A stretch of DNA of 64,000 nucleotides, from assembly GCF_002075795.1 (NCBI RefSeq), contig NZ_CP020472.1:1657001-1721000 (forward strand), read 5' to 3'. Position 1 is the stretch's first letter; each line of letters begins with the position of its first letter. This document shows positions 20,555-30,394 of this stretch, one piece after another. This stretch comes from Shewanella japonica. Lineage in GTDB: Bacteria > Pseudomonadota > Gammaproteobacteria > Enterobacterales > Shewanellaceae. The notes under the pieces were generated by a model. It had not been told where the DNA came from. It saw nothing but the letters and a program-made list of their open reading frames with translations, and made no database searches. The position numbers were made by a program, and so were the translations under genes.

Positions 20555-22048
20555 ATGAAAATCATTAATATCTGTGAAGCGATTAAGCAGCACACATCAG
20601 CTTTGTTATCGATTAACAACCCAGCTGGTGCTGTTAATGCTGCTCATCATTCACCGAATAAAATTGTGCTGGCATACAGCGGCGGGGTTGATTCTGAGTG
20701 TCTTTGTTACGGCTTGAGCCAGTTTGCCCAGCAAAACCCGCATATTTCATGTTTATTGGTCCATGTGCATCATGGTTTAAGCCCAAATGCAGATGAGTGG
20801 GCGCAGCACTGTGTATCACAAGCCAGTCAATATCAACTCCCTATTCAAGTAGAACATGTCTCATTGACTAAAACATCTCGGACGAGTCTTGAAGCAATCG
20901 CCCGAGATGCTCGCTATCAAGTTTTTAAAAAGTACCTTAATCCTGGTGATATTCTCTTAACGGCCCATCATCAAGATGATCAGCTTGAAACGTTATTACT
21001 AGCGTTAAAACGTGGTCAAGGCCCGAAAGGTTTGGCAGCTATGGGGAGCATTCAAGCATTTCATCAACAAAGTTGGGTCATTAGACCTTTGCTGGGCTTT
21101 TCTCGTAGTGACATTGAGGCATTTGCAATCGATAAGTCATTAATTCATATCGAAGATGAGAGTAACTTAGACACCCAGTATGATCGAAATTTTCTGCGTC
21201 AAGATATCATTCCTAGACTAAAGCAACGTTGGCCGAGTATTGCTGCAACAGCATCTCGCAGCGCGCAGCTTTGTGCGCAGCAGCAATCTATCGTTGACGC
21301 TGAAGTGACTCAGCGACTTCCTGAATTCATTACGTACTCTCCGAGTTTTAGTTTATCAGGCCCTGGTTTAGCGCTATTAACATTCAAAGAACAATCAAGT
21401 GAATGGCAAAACTTGCTGTTACGCGGTTTTATTTTAGCTCAAGGCTACAAATTACCGTCTCAGTCGCAGCTTGAGCAAATTGTGAGTCAACTATTGTACG
21501 CTGCTAATGATGCCAACGTAGATGTCCAGTGTGCCGGATATTCGATTAAACGTTTTGCTGGATGTGCCTATGTTGTATCCAAGAACAGTAAAAAGGACTT
21601 AGAGGCATCACAGAGCATTGATGCTGAGTTGCTGACTAATGCGATTCAGATGTTAGACATGCGAACCGAAGAGGTTTGTACTGTTCAGTTATCCAGTCTA
21701 TCTATAAATAATTTAGAAGGTGAGCAATCACCTCAACCTTTACATGTCTCAGTGGGAGCGAGTACTCAAGGAGCGCGACTATCGATAACGGATTTAACCT
21801 CGGTTAGCATTGCCTTTACAGCGAAAGGGAGTACCCGCTGTCAACCCCACTTTAGGGATAAAGGACGAGAGCTTAAAAAGATATGGCAAGAACTTGCCGT
21901 TCCGCCTTGGATGAGGGATAGAGTAGCTTTGGTTTTTTATGGCGAAGTGTTAGTTGCCGCCATTGGCTTGTGGATCGATAAACGCTACTTAGCTAAAGCT
22001 GATGAAATCGGTTTACTATTAAACTATAAAATGCAGACATCAGATTAA
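20555..22048 (+). CDS. tilS: tRNA(Ile)-lysidine synthetase
   Basis: Converts the wobble C34 of tRNA-Ile(CAU) to lysidine so that it reads AUA. The ATP-binding PP-loop is LAYSGGVDSECLCYGL (about residues 38-53), followed by LLVHVHHGLSPNADEW and the HHQDDQLETLLL motif, all diagnostic. At 497 residues it is longer than E. coli TilS (about 430). The extra length lies largely in a poorly conserved stretch about 345-420, before the C-terminal KGRELKKIWQE segment. An AAGGGA precedes the ATG. Confidence 0.96.
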   Translation: MKIINICEAIKQHTSALLSINNPAGAVNAAHHSPNKIVLAYSGGVDSECLCYGLSQFAQQNPHISCLLVHVHHGLSPNADEWAQHCVSQASQYQLPIQVEHVSLTKTSRTSLEAIARDARYQVFKKYLNPGDILLTAHHQDDQLETLLLALKRGQGPKGLAAMGSIQAFHQQSWVIRPLLGFSRSDIEAFAIDKSLIHIEDESNLDTQYDRNFLRQDIIPRLKQRWPSIAATASRSAQLCAQQQSIVDAEVTQRLPEFITYSPSFSLSGPGLALLTFKEQSSEWQNLLLRGFILAQGYKLPSQSQLEQIVSQLLYAANDANVDVQCAGYSIKRFAGCAYVVSKNSKKDLEASQSIDAELLTNAIQMLDMRTEEVCTVQLSSLSINNLEGEQSPQPLHVSVGASTQGARLSITDLTSVSIAFTAKGSTRCQPHFRDKGRELKKIWQELAVPPWMRDRVALVFYGEVLVAAIGLWIDKRYLAKADEIGLLLNYKMQTSD

Positions 22049-22223
22049 CGTTTACAAACAGTTACTGCATTTCTTCAAGGTAACTTAGTATAAAACGGCA
22101 ATCTTTTTACTCACTAAGAACGCTCAACGTTAAAGTGATTCGCTAATATAGCTGAACAATCACAACTATTTTTGTGATTTATTATCAAGAGTTTAACTCT
22201 GTTAAGTTTTGTCTATTCATACC

Positions 22224-23111
22224 TTAGTCATTGCAAATTCTAAAACAATTTCTGCCCGCATCTTTGGCTTCATATAACGCCATGTCAGCACTTTCATACA
22301 GTTTATCTTGGGTTTGTGCGCCACTTGAACTTGCCACGCCTAAGCTGCATTTAACTTGAAAAGTGCTCATTAACGGATGTGACTCCATGGTGTTAATGAT
22401 ACGCTGACACAAAGGCGTCATTTCGAGTGCATTTCCTTGAGCTATAATTATAAATTCGTCACCACCAATACGAAAAGCTTGATCGGTATTTCGAATAGCG
22501 TCATTAATCAGTTCAGCAAATGAAGATAAAATCGTATCGCCAAGTTTATGTCCGTGTTGATCATTTACACTTTTAAAGTTGTCTAAATCGAGCACAACCA
22601 AAGAGATATCACCTTGGTTTCTGTTGGCTCTGGCCAATGCGCTCTTGATGCTTTGTCGATAATAATAGCGATTACCTAAGCCTGTTAATGCATCAAACAT
22701 GGCTTGATTCGACATTTGACTGTACTTAGTTGCATTTAAAAATGGTTGGCAAAACAATTTTTCAATTTCATTAAGCTGTATTAATTGGTCGGGTGTTAAT
22801 GGTGAGCTAAGGTAATATTTGATGCTATAAGGCTCACCAAAGCCGCTAATCACTCTTTGTTGATTAAGTCCATGACAACGACCCCAGTTTAGTTTTAGCT
22901 GGTGATTCAGTTGTACACCTTGGATCGGCAATAATTGGCCTAGTGATTTGCCGTAACTGGCAAAGACCGTTCTTGGCTCTAAACTTGAGTGCATTTGCTG
23001 CAAGATTTCCATCAAATTATTATCTGAGTTGTGATCTTTGCCAGCTGTGTAAGGCGCTGATTTTCCCCAGTTTTGTTCTGGATATGGCTGTGAAGCTATG
23101 GCGTAATCCAT
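22224..23111 (-). CDS. Diguanylate cyclase with GGDEF domain
   Basis: Soluble 295-residue protein predicted to make cyclic di-GMP. The N-terminal 130 residues show no domain I recognise and no membrane helix. The GGDEF domain (about 132-293) begins with the standard DALTGLGNRYYYRQS. The active site is GGDEF at 216-220. The inhibitory I-site RNTD (207-210) lies exactly five residues before it, so both catalysis and product feedback should work. GAGG eight bases before ATG 23111 fixes the start. It is divergent from the antiporter gene. Since exopolysaccharide clusters often respond to c-di-GMP, a link to the locus at 28-50 kb is possible but unproven. Confidence 0.9.
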   Translation of the reverse strand: MDYAIASQPYPEQNWGKSAPYTAGKDHNSDNNLMEILQQMHSSLEPRTVFASYGKSLGQLLPIQGVQLNHQLKLNWGRCHGLNQQRVISGFGEPYSIKYYLSSPLTPDQLIQLNEIEKLFCQPFLNATKYSQMSNQAMFDALTGLGNRYYYRQSIKSALARANRNQGDISLVVLDLDNFKSVNDQHGHKLGDTILSSFAELINDAIRNTDQAFRIGGDEFIIIAQGNALEMTPLCQRIINTMESHPLMSTFQVKCSLGVASSSGAQTQDKLYESADMALYEAKDAGRNCFRICND

Positions 23112-23311
23112 TTTTACTACCTCATTTGATGCAAATACATGCGAATGCGAAACATATAAATAAAATTGTTTTTACCTGTATCAAAATGTAAGCAAAAACT
23201 GTGCCTGATATTTTTAGTTACTAATTATCATAAGGTTATTGTTAATTGGTTTTATTGTTAATAGACTGTTTCATTGAATCGCTATTTTATTGACTCGGAG
23301 AACTCGCATTT

Positions 23312-25263
23312 ATGGAGCACAGCATCTTTATCCATATTCTCTCAATGCTCGTGATAGCTATTGTGGCTATTTCACTGCTAAGGCGATTTGGTTTACCTCC
23401 CATTCTTGCTTACCTACTCACAGGAGTAGTGAGCGGTCCTAGCGGTTTTCATTGGTTCACCCAGCAGCAAATGCATTCAGTGGCTGAGCTTGGCGTTGTG
23501 TTATTGATGTTCAGTTTAGGGCTTGAATTCTCTGTACCTAAGTTGTGGTCAATGCGAAGAACGGTATTTGGCTTAGGTAGTGCGCAAGTGACCTTTACTG
23601 CGCTGTTAGCTGGTTTGGTGGCACTGCTATTTGGCCAAGATATGATTTCAGCCATTGTTATTGGTTCTGCAGTTGCATTGTCTTCAACGGCGATTGTATT
23701 AAAGCTGGTTAACGAGCAAGGGTGGATGCGAAGACGTCACGGCGAGCTCTCTGTCAGTGTGCTGCTCTTTCAAGATATTGCAGTGGTGCCGCTATTAATT
23801 ATCTTACCTTTATTATCAACCAATGGTGAGCCGATAGGCTTTCTAGATATTGCTTGGGGTATGCTTACAGGCATTTTGGCATTCATTGGTTTGATGTCTT
23901 TCGGTAAGTGGGTGTTACCTCGAATTTTTGACGAAATAGCTCGTTCTCGTTCAAATGAATTGTTCGTGTTATCCACCTTAGTTGTTGTATTAGTCACAGG
24001 AGCCTTTACTCAGTGGTTAGGTTTATCGATGGCGCTCGGTGCTTTTATTGCGGGTATGTTATTGGGTGAGAGTCAATATCGTCGTCAACTTGAAGCTGAT
24101 ATAAGACCATTTAGAGATCTCTTAATGGGTCTGTTTTTTATCTCTATCGGTATGCTGCTAGATTTTACGATTGTTGCGCAATTTTGGTGGCAAATTCTAT
24201 TAATTTTAGTTGCTGTTTTAGTGACTAAAACTGTCGTGGTATTCGGTATTTTAAAGTTGGGCGGTGAACAGTTTAAAGTGGCGTTAAGTACAGCCATTAG
24301 CTTGGCACAAGTGGGTGAGTTTAGTTTTGTACTGTTAGCGTTGGCGGTTAATTATCAGCTATTAGAAACTCAAATGAGTACCATTTTTGTCATGGTGGCC
24401 GTTTTGTCTATGTCAATTGCGCCTTGGCTTATCAGAAACAGTGTTGAAATAGCGCAGGCTATCGAAGGTAAAACATCACGTAAAAAACAGATTGAAGATG
24501 AGTTTCAATTGCCGCCACCAGAAGACGGGGATTTAGTATTAATTCTTGGTTACGGCCGAGTGGGGCAAACCATCGCCCGATTTTTGAAAAAAGAAGCAGT
24601 GCCATTTGTGGTGTTAGATCTTGACCCTACGAGAGTGTCAGAAGCTAAGAATGCTGGCGAACCTGTATTTTTCGGTGACGCTTGTAAAATGGGGTTATTA
24701 AAACAAATTGGTATACGTCGTGCCAGCATGGTGGTCATTACATTTGGAGAGTCTCGCCAAGTGGAAGATTGCCTGGCTCTGTCGCGAAAATTGGCGCCAG
24801 ATACTAAGATTTTAGTGAGAACCACGGATGATGCAGAGCTTGATAGTTTAAAAGAGATGGGCGCCACACAGGTTATTCCCGAAAAGCTTGAAGGCAGCTT
24901 AATGCTGGTATCACAAGTGCTATACAAATGTGGGGTGCCACTACCAAGAATTATTAAGCGATTAGAATCAGAAAGGCGTAACCATTACCAATATCTTCAT
25001 GGCTTTTTTACTGGAGCTGAGACGGATATGACCTTAGAGCTACTGCATGCGGTGTCGTTAGATACTGGTTCTAATGCGGTTGGTAAGCGCATCGCTAAAA
25101 TCCCTTGGTCTCAGTTAGGTGTTGAACTTAGAGCTGTAAGAAGGAAGGCGAGGAGATAAGTCCTGCACCAGAAGACTGGGTTTTCGAGCGTAATGACATC
25201 ATCATGTTGGTTGGTAAACCACGCTCAATAGAGGCTGCAGAAGAGTATTTATTGCAAGGTTGA
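23312..25263 (+). pseudogene. CPA2 cation:proton antiporter (KefB/KefC-like), frameshifted near the 3' end
   Basis: About 11-13 transmembrane helices (residues 1-380, Na/H exchanger fold) lead into a cytosolic TrkA-N (RCK) domain with the NAD-binding LVLILGYGRVGQTIARFL. The frame stops at 25157-25159. In the -1 frame the sequence continues as GEEISPAPEDWVFERNDII to a TGA at 25261-25263, which is clearly the missing end of a TrkA-C domain. Restoring one base near 25141-25148, in the purine run AAGGAAGGCGAGG, gives a single product of about 650 residues. I see no slippery heptamer, so a real single-base deletion or a sequencing error is likelier than programmed frameshifting. The transport and RCK-N parts remain intact, so partial function is possible. 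Confidence 0.8.
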
Positions 25264-25377
25264 TGGTTTTTTTTGAAGATGGCTAATTACAGTAGAATTT
25301 TGCCATCTTCTTCCATACAATGGCTAGTTACGTTTGTTGTTGAGTAGCCATGTGGTTACTGCTTGTATGGGATAGTC

Positions 25378-28300
25378 ATGTCGGCCAAATTGTTTAATCT
25401 TCCTATCAAAATAAGCTTAGAGTTGATTGCTAAGTTATTTTCATCAGTTCAATTACAAAAAGCGCAGAATTATCTCATTGAAGGCCGAGTGCTTGAAGTG
25501 CACGCAAGCCAAGAAAATCATAATGTTGAATCTTATGTGGCTGGCTCTGCGATCGAGCCTTATCGCCAAGACATTACTCTGGTAAATGTAAATCACAAAA
25601 TCGTGATGAAATCACATTGTACTTGCCCTGTCGGCTCCAACTGTAAGCATGTTGCAGCCGCCTTGTTAGCGCTAATTGATAAAAAACCAGTTGAAGAACA
25701 ACGATTAAGCCAGTGGTTGATGCAGCTTGAAAAGCAAGATTTAGTGCACGCCACAGAAGAAGATGAAGAAAAAGATCGAATTATTTTCACGCTTTCTAGC
25801 GACCATCATGGCATTTTTGTCGACTTTAAGCGCAGTAAGCTAAATAAAAAACAACAGTTTAATAAGGGCAGTAAAATTGCCTTAAATGATGTTAAATATC
25901 ATCTACCTTGGTGGATCAGCCCTGAAGATAGTCAGATTATTAGCTTGCTGTTATCTTCTTCAAAAAGTGCTTCAAAAATATACCTTGAGGGCGAAATTTG
26001 CGCTCTTGCATTAACAAAAATGCTTGAGCTTGGTACGTGTTTCTGGGAAGAGAATCGCACACCTTTAACGTTAACTTCTAAACTGGCTCCTGATTTTGTT
26101 TGGCAAGAAACTGACACCCGTCATACTCAAATTAGCATGAGTATGCCAGAGCTAGATAATTGGGAGTTTATCGCTACCAACCCACCAATGTTCGTTGACT
26201 TAGATTATTTAAAAGTTGGCTATTTAGACACGGATTTATCAGTAGATAAATTAAAGCTGCTGCAGCAAATGCCGCCAGTGCCATTAGATAAGGTGGATGA
26301 TATTAGCGATAAAATGCTGCGTCATTTTTCACCTAAAAGTGTGCCAGTTCCCAGTGAGATTGAATTTCATGAGATAGAAGATCCGCTCAAAGTCTCGCTA
26401 ACCTTTACGATGGCACAGCTAAATGACAGTCCTATCATGCAGCCTGTGCTACAAATCGAGTTTCTGTATGGTGATATCAGCATTGCTGGTAGAAAAAGCC
26501 GAGAAAAAATTAATCTTATCAAACAAGGTAAGGTGCAATATCAAATACATCGAGAGCTTGAGTTAGAAGCTCAAGCACTTGAATGTCTTGAAAGCCTACA
26601 GTTACAGGCGATTGATAACAGTATCCTGACCTATAACAATCAACATGTTAGCTATTTTAGCCTTGGTTTAATGCCAGAGATGGTTAACGAGTGGGCGCAA
26701 CTCACGACTTTTGGCATTATGACCTTAGAAGATTTAGGCTATAACGTGGAGTTTGCTGCTGACTTTGACTTAAACATTGTTGATGCAGATATTGAGGTAG
26801 ATTTAGATGACGATGAAGATAGTGGTTGGTTTTCGTTATCGTTAAATGCTGATATCGAAGGGCAGAGTGTGCCGCTGTTGAGCCTTGTTGCCCGTTGGCT
26901 CCAGCAAAATGGTGAGCCTGATGATGAGCAAGAGCTTATTTTACCCGGGCCAAATGGACGGTTTGTCAAAATTAAAGCCAAAACAATTAAGCCGCTAATT
27001 TCGGTGATTCAGGAGTTATTTCAGCGAGGCGGTGGTGATGTTCTCGAAGTCCCACGTAACCGAGCTGATTTGCTTAATGAATTGTCAGAAAGCGATATTA
27101 GATTACTCAATGGTGAAAGAGTCAGGCATTTAGCGACAAAATTAGCCGAGTTTAAAGGGATTGAGTCAGTTGCATTGCCCACAGGGCTTAATGCCACTTT
27201 GCGAGACTATCAAAAACAAGGGTTTGATTGGTTGTGCTTTTTAAAAGAATATCAACTGGGCGGTATTCTTGCTGATGATATGGGCTTAGGTAAGACGTTA
27301 CAGACATTGGCATTTTTATTAAAATCCAAACAGATGAAAGCGCAAAATATTGACTCGAGCAGCACGACGTCATTAACACCAAGACCGAGTCTTATCGTTT
27401 GTCCTACTAGTTTAGTGGGTAACTGGTATAAAGAAGCGCAAAAGTTTACTCCCGATTTAAAAGTGTTGGTTATTCATGGCAACAAGCGTCAAGCATTACT
27501 CGAAAAAATCGAAGAGTTTGATGTCATTGTCACCACATACCCTCTGATTTTACGTGATGAAATGGTGTATAGCGAATATAGCTTTGAGCACATTATTTTA
27601 GATGAAGCACAACAAATCAAAAATGCGCAAGCAAAAGTGACCCAAGCGTTAAAGACTTTTAAAGCTCAATTCCGTTTGTGTTTGTCAGGCACACCGTTAG
27701 AAAATCATTTAGGTGAATTAAAGTCGTTAATGGATTTTTGTTTACCAGGATTATTAGGCCAACATGCTTACTTTAATAAAGAGTTTCGTGGCCCAATTGA
27801 GAAACAAGCAGATACTGAAAAGTCAGCTATTTTGCTAAACCGAATTGCGCCATTTTTACTACGTCGTACTAAAAACGAAGTGATGTCGGAGTTACCTGAA
27901 AAAACCATCATAGTACAAACCCTTGAACTGGAAAAAGATCAACGTAACTTATATGAAAGTATCCGCTTAGTGATGGAGAAAAAACTGCGAGAACTCTTTG
28001 CAAAACAAGGTGTTTCAAGCAGTCATATTGAGTTTTTAGATGCGTTATTAAAACTACGCCAAGCCTGTTGCGATCCTAGACTGGTTAAGTTAGAACAAGC
28101 CCAATACGTTGAAGATAATGCGAAGTTAACTTGGCTGACGCAAAACGTGCCAGAAATGGTTGAAGAAGGCCGAAAGATCCTTATCTTTAGCCAGTTCACA
28201 GGTATGCTGGCATTGATTGAACAAGAGTTTATTAATATGGGGATTCCATATAGTAAATTAACCGGCCAAACTCGACAGCGCCAAGATGAAATCGATGCGT

Positions 28301-28620
28301 TTCAAGAGGGAGATGTGCCGGTATTTTTAATCAGTTTAAAAGCGGGCGGAACAGGGCTTAATTTAACCGCTGCAGACACGGTGATTCACTTTGATCCATG
28401 GTGGAACCCCGCAGCAGAAAAACAAGCGACCGACCGAGCGCACCGCATTGGTCAGCTAAATCCAGTATTTGTTTATAAGCTAATTGCTCAAGGTACAGTT
28501 GAAGAGAAAATTCAAGAAATGCAGCAACATAAACAAAGTCTTGCTGATAGTATTCTCGCTGGAAGTGCCAAGAGTCAGTGGCAAGGCAATGCCGATGACT
28601 TACTGGCACTATTGAGATAA
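25378..28620 (+). CDS. SWIM zinc-finger SNF2-family helicase
   Basis: Large cytosolic ATPase, 1080 residues from ATG 25378. A TTG five codons upstream opens the frame earlier but has no better ribosome-binding signal. A SWIM-type zinc finger, CTCPVGSNCKH, lies at about residues 81-91. A long poorly conserved middle follows, then the two-lobed SNF2 motor: Walker A in ADDMGLGKTLQT, DEAQ box in HIILDEAQQIKNA, and motifs V-VI in LKAGGTGLNLTAADTVI and QATDRAHRIGQ. Bacterial relatives resemble RapA and HepA-type proteins; the exact substrate is not known. The gene ends 8 bp from the convergent glycerophosphotransferase gene, and its terminator lies inside that gene. Confidence 0.9.
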   Translation: MSAKLFNLPIKISLELIAKLFSSVQLQKAQNYLIEGRVLEVHASQENHNVESYVAGSAIEPYRQDITLVNVNHKIVMKSHCTCPVGSNCKHVAAALLALIDKKPVEEQRLSQWLMQLEKQDLVHATEEDEEKDRIIFTLSSDHHGIFVDFKRSKLNKKQQFNKGSKIALNDVKYHLPWWISPEDSQIISLLLSSSKSASKIYLEGEICALALTKMLELGTCFWEENRTPLTLTSKLAPDFVWQETDTRHTQISMSMPELDNWEFIATNPPMFVDLDYLKVGYLDTDLSVDKLKLLQQMPPVPLDKVDDISDKMLRHFSPKSVPVPSEIEFHEIEDPLKVSLTFTMAQLNDSPIMQPVLQIEFLYGDISIAGRKSREKINLIKQGKVQYQIHRELELEAQALECLESLQLQAIDNSILTYNNQHVSYFSLGLMPEMVNEWAQLTTFGIMTLEDLGYNVEFAADFDLNIVDADIEVDLDDDEDSGWFSLSLNADIEGQSVPLLSLVARWLQQNGEPDDEQELILPGPNGRFVKIKAKTIKPLISVIQELFQRGGGDVLEVPRNRADLLNELSESDIRLLNGERVRHLATKLAEFKGIESVALPTGLNATLRDYQKQGFDWLCFLKEYQLGGILADDMGLGKTLQTLAFLLKSKQMKAQNIDSSSTTSLTPRPSLIVCPTSLVGNWYKEAQKFTPDLKVLVIHGNKRQALLEKIEEFDVIVTTYPLILRDEMVYSEYSFEHIILDEAQQIKNAQAKVTQALKTFKAQFRLCLSGTPLENHLGELKSLMDFCLPGLLGQHAYFNKEFRGPIEKQADTEKSAILLNRIAPFLLRRTKNEVMSELPEKTIIVQTLELEKDQRNLYESIRLVMEKKLRELFAKQGVSSSHIEFLDALLKLRQACCDPRLVKLEQAQYVEDNAKLTWLTQNVPEMVEEGRKILIFSQFTGMLALIEQEFINMGIPYSKLTGQTRQRQDEIDAFQEGDVPVFLISLKAGGTGLNLTAADTVIHFDPWWNPAAEKQATDRAHRIGQLNPVFVYKLIAQGTVEEKIQEMQQHKQSLADSILAGSAKSQWQGNADDLLALLR

Positions 28621-28628
28621 TGTAGCTG

Positions 28629-29867
28629 CTAAGATTGACTGACTAAATTATCAAGTACAGTAAAGCTTTCAATATGCTGATATTGCCAATAGAGCTGAGT
28701 TAACTCAGCTCTATTTTTTTTGTGTGTTAACGAGGCAATATTGGGGCTTTCACCCATGGTGTGCAAATACTTTAACAGTACATCAAATTCAAAAATGACT
28801 TCGCCTGCCATGGGGAGGCTCTCTGCGTAGGGGTAACACTGGCGGCTATCAGCTTGATATTCTTGATGATCGAATTGAAAAAACACAATGTCGGCTCGGG
28901 TCTGCAACATGTCTATGTATAAAGATGAATAGTCTGTGATCAGTAAATCAACGTCATTGATGATTTCATAAGTATCCTGCCAATCAGAGATATTAATAAT
29001 ATTTGGATAGTGACTAATATCATTGGCTAAATCAGCTTCATTAGGGTGTAAGCGCAATAATAATAGCTGCTTATTGTAGACGAGTGCTTCCGATAAGCTC
29101 TCAAAATTAATGGCTTGTAGATAAGGGTTAGTGCGAGTTTCCCTATCACCCGCAATACCACTGTCGCGCCAAGAAGGGGCGTACAATAACACCTGCGACA
29201 CATTATTATTCTGTTTCAATGTTTGTATTATGGATGTTGATTTAGGGTATCGCTGATAAAAATCTGTACGAGGATTGCCCGATAACAACATATGGTGCTC
29301 GCTAATATGAAAAGCTGTAGCAAATAATGCTGAGACTAAATCGCTTGGTGCAATCATGTAATCTGGAGCAATTCTTTGCTGGTGGTATTGCGTTACGGAG
29401 ACAAACTTTTGATGCAAGCTCTGAGGGTGATAAACCGAGAATAATGGGCCGTTATTGATATCATATTCAATACGTTTTAATGGCGAGCCATGCCATAAAT
29501 TAATCTTGACAGCTCCATTGGCAAAGTACTGATTCACATCTCCAATATAGCTGTTATACACGTAATATTTGGCAGTAAGGGCATGGAAAATGCCTTTTAT
29601 ACTCCAACGATAATAAGCTTCATAACCTTGAATGGTCAGTTGAGCAATGACATCTTTGTCACCGGAAATCCAAATAGAGCGAATCGTTTTCGCTTGTTGC
29701 CAATGCAGGTATAGGTACTTACTATTATCTGCGAATTTGTTTTTATAGCTTCCCATCACAGCCTTTTGAGTTCTTGGAAACAAGGCTGCAATAAAATAGA
29801 TGGATTGAGTGACTACAAACCTGATGCTGTTGACAATGTATTGGCCCAATTTATGATCCCATAACAA
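28629..29867 (-). CDS. CDP-glycerol:polyglycerophosphate glycerophosphotransferase family protein
   Basis: Predicted to move glycerol phosphate from CDP-glycerol to a polysaccharide or lipid-linked sugar, as TagB and TagF do in wall teichoic acid synthesis. Family marks include FPRTQKAVMGSYKNKFADNS near the start, INLWHGSPLKRIEYD with the conserved active-site histidine, and DLLITDYSSLYIDML near the end. The N terminus is hydrophobic and probably amphipathic. The TTG at 29867 has no clear ribosome-binding site; ATG 29756 has AAAGG five bases before it but would cut family-conserved sequence, so the start is uncertain. It is last in a leftward run after the cytidylyltransferase that makes its substrate. 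Confidence 0.85.
   Translation of the reverse strand: MLWDHKLGQYIVNSIRFVVTQSIYFIAALFPRTQKAVMGSYKNKFADNSKYLYLHWQQAKTIRSIWISGDKDVIAQLTIQGYEAYYRWSIKGIFHALTAKYYVYNSYIGDVNQYFANGAVKINLWHGSPLKRIEYDINNGPLFSVYHPQSLHQKFVSVTQYHQQRIAPDYMIAPSDLVSALFATAFHISEHHMLLSGNPRTDFYQRYPKSTSIIQTLKQNNNVSQVLLYAPSWRDSGIAGDRETRTNPYLQAINFESLSEALVYNKQLLLLRLHPNEADLANDISHYPNIINISDWQDTYEIINDVDLLITDYSSLYIDMLQTRADIVFFQFDHQEYQADSRQCYPYAESLPMAGEVIFEFDVLLKYLHTMGESPNIASLTHKKNRAELTQLYWQYQHIESFTVLDNLVSQS
28689..28721 (+). terminator. Terminator of the SNF2 gene embedded in the opposite coding sequence
   Basis: A perfect 26-bp palindrome (28689-28714, core AGAGCTGAGTTAACTCAGCT) runs directly into eight T residues (28714-28721) on the + strand. 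It lies about 70 bp past the SNF2 stop but inside the last 30 codons of the leftward glycerophosphotransferase gene, where it encodes the residues KKNRAELTQLY. Confidence 0.85.
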
Positions 29868-29956
29868 TTGAAAAAATCCGTTAAATACAGAATAGCACTA
29901 ATCAAGTTAACTGCCAGATATAAAAGAAATTTATTAAAAATGTTACCTGCCTGCGA

Positions 29957-30349
29957 TTAAGCAGGCACTGCAAGATTATTTTTAATTTCAGTCGTTGAAA
30001 TATCATCGGTACGAGTAAGATATAACACATCACATTGACTTTTTAGATGATCAAATTGACCTTCCCAGTCGTCACCGATAGCAAAAACATCGACATCAAA
30101 TTTCTCTATATCGGTGCTTTTTTGTTGCCAGTTTTGCTCAGGGATGACTTTAGATACATATTTACAAGCGGCAATGATTTCACTGCGTTGCTCATAACTG
30201 AAAAATGCAGCTTTGCCTTTCATTGCATTAAATTCGTCGGTGGACACCCCAACAATAAGTTGGTCACACATTTCGCTTAATCGAGCCAGTAATCTAACGT
30301 GACCAAAGTGAAATAAATCAAAAGTACCGTAAGTTATAATCGTTTTCAT
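29957..30349 (-). CDS. tagD: Glycerol-3-phosphate cytidylyltransferase (TagD/GCT family)
   Basis: Makes CDP-glycerol from CTP and glycerol 3-phosphate. The 130-residue single-domain protein has the nucleotidyltransferase motif TYGTFDLFHFGH, with the HxGH-type histidines H14 and H17, and the C-terminal RTDDISTTEIK. That last motif differs slightly from the usual RTxGISTT. The start has AAGGA nine bases upstream. The next gene downstream is the CDP-glycerol-using transferase, so the pair forms a small teichoic-acid-like module within an exopolysaccharide locus. Confidence 0.92.
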   Translation of the reverse strand: MKTIITYGTFDLFHFGHVRLLARLSEMCDQLIVGVSTDEFNAMKGKAAFFSYEQRSEIIAACKYVSKVIPEQNWQQKSTDIEKFDVDVFAIGDDWEGQFDHLKSQCDVLYLTRTDDISTTEIKNNLAVPA

Positions 30350-30394
30350 AATGATATTCCTTAATCGTATTCATGCGATAAATGAGTATTAGGG

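Noticed and set aside
25275..25310. Hairpin GAAGATGGC/GCCATCTTC after the antiporter gene
   Set aside because: The T run precedes the stem on the + strand and no T run follows on either strand, so it does not fit an intrinsic terminator. Left unassigned.
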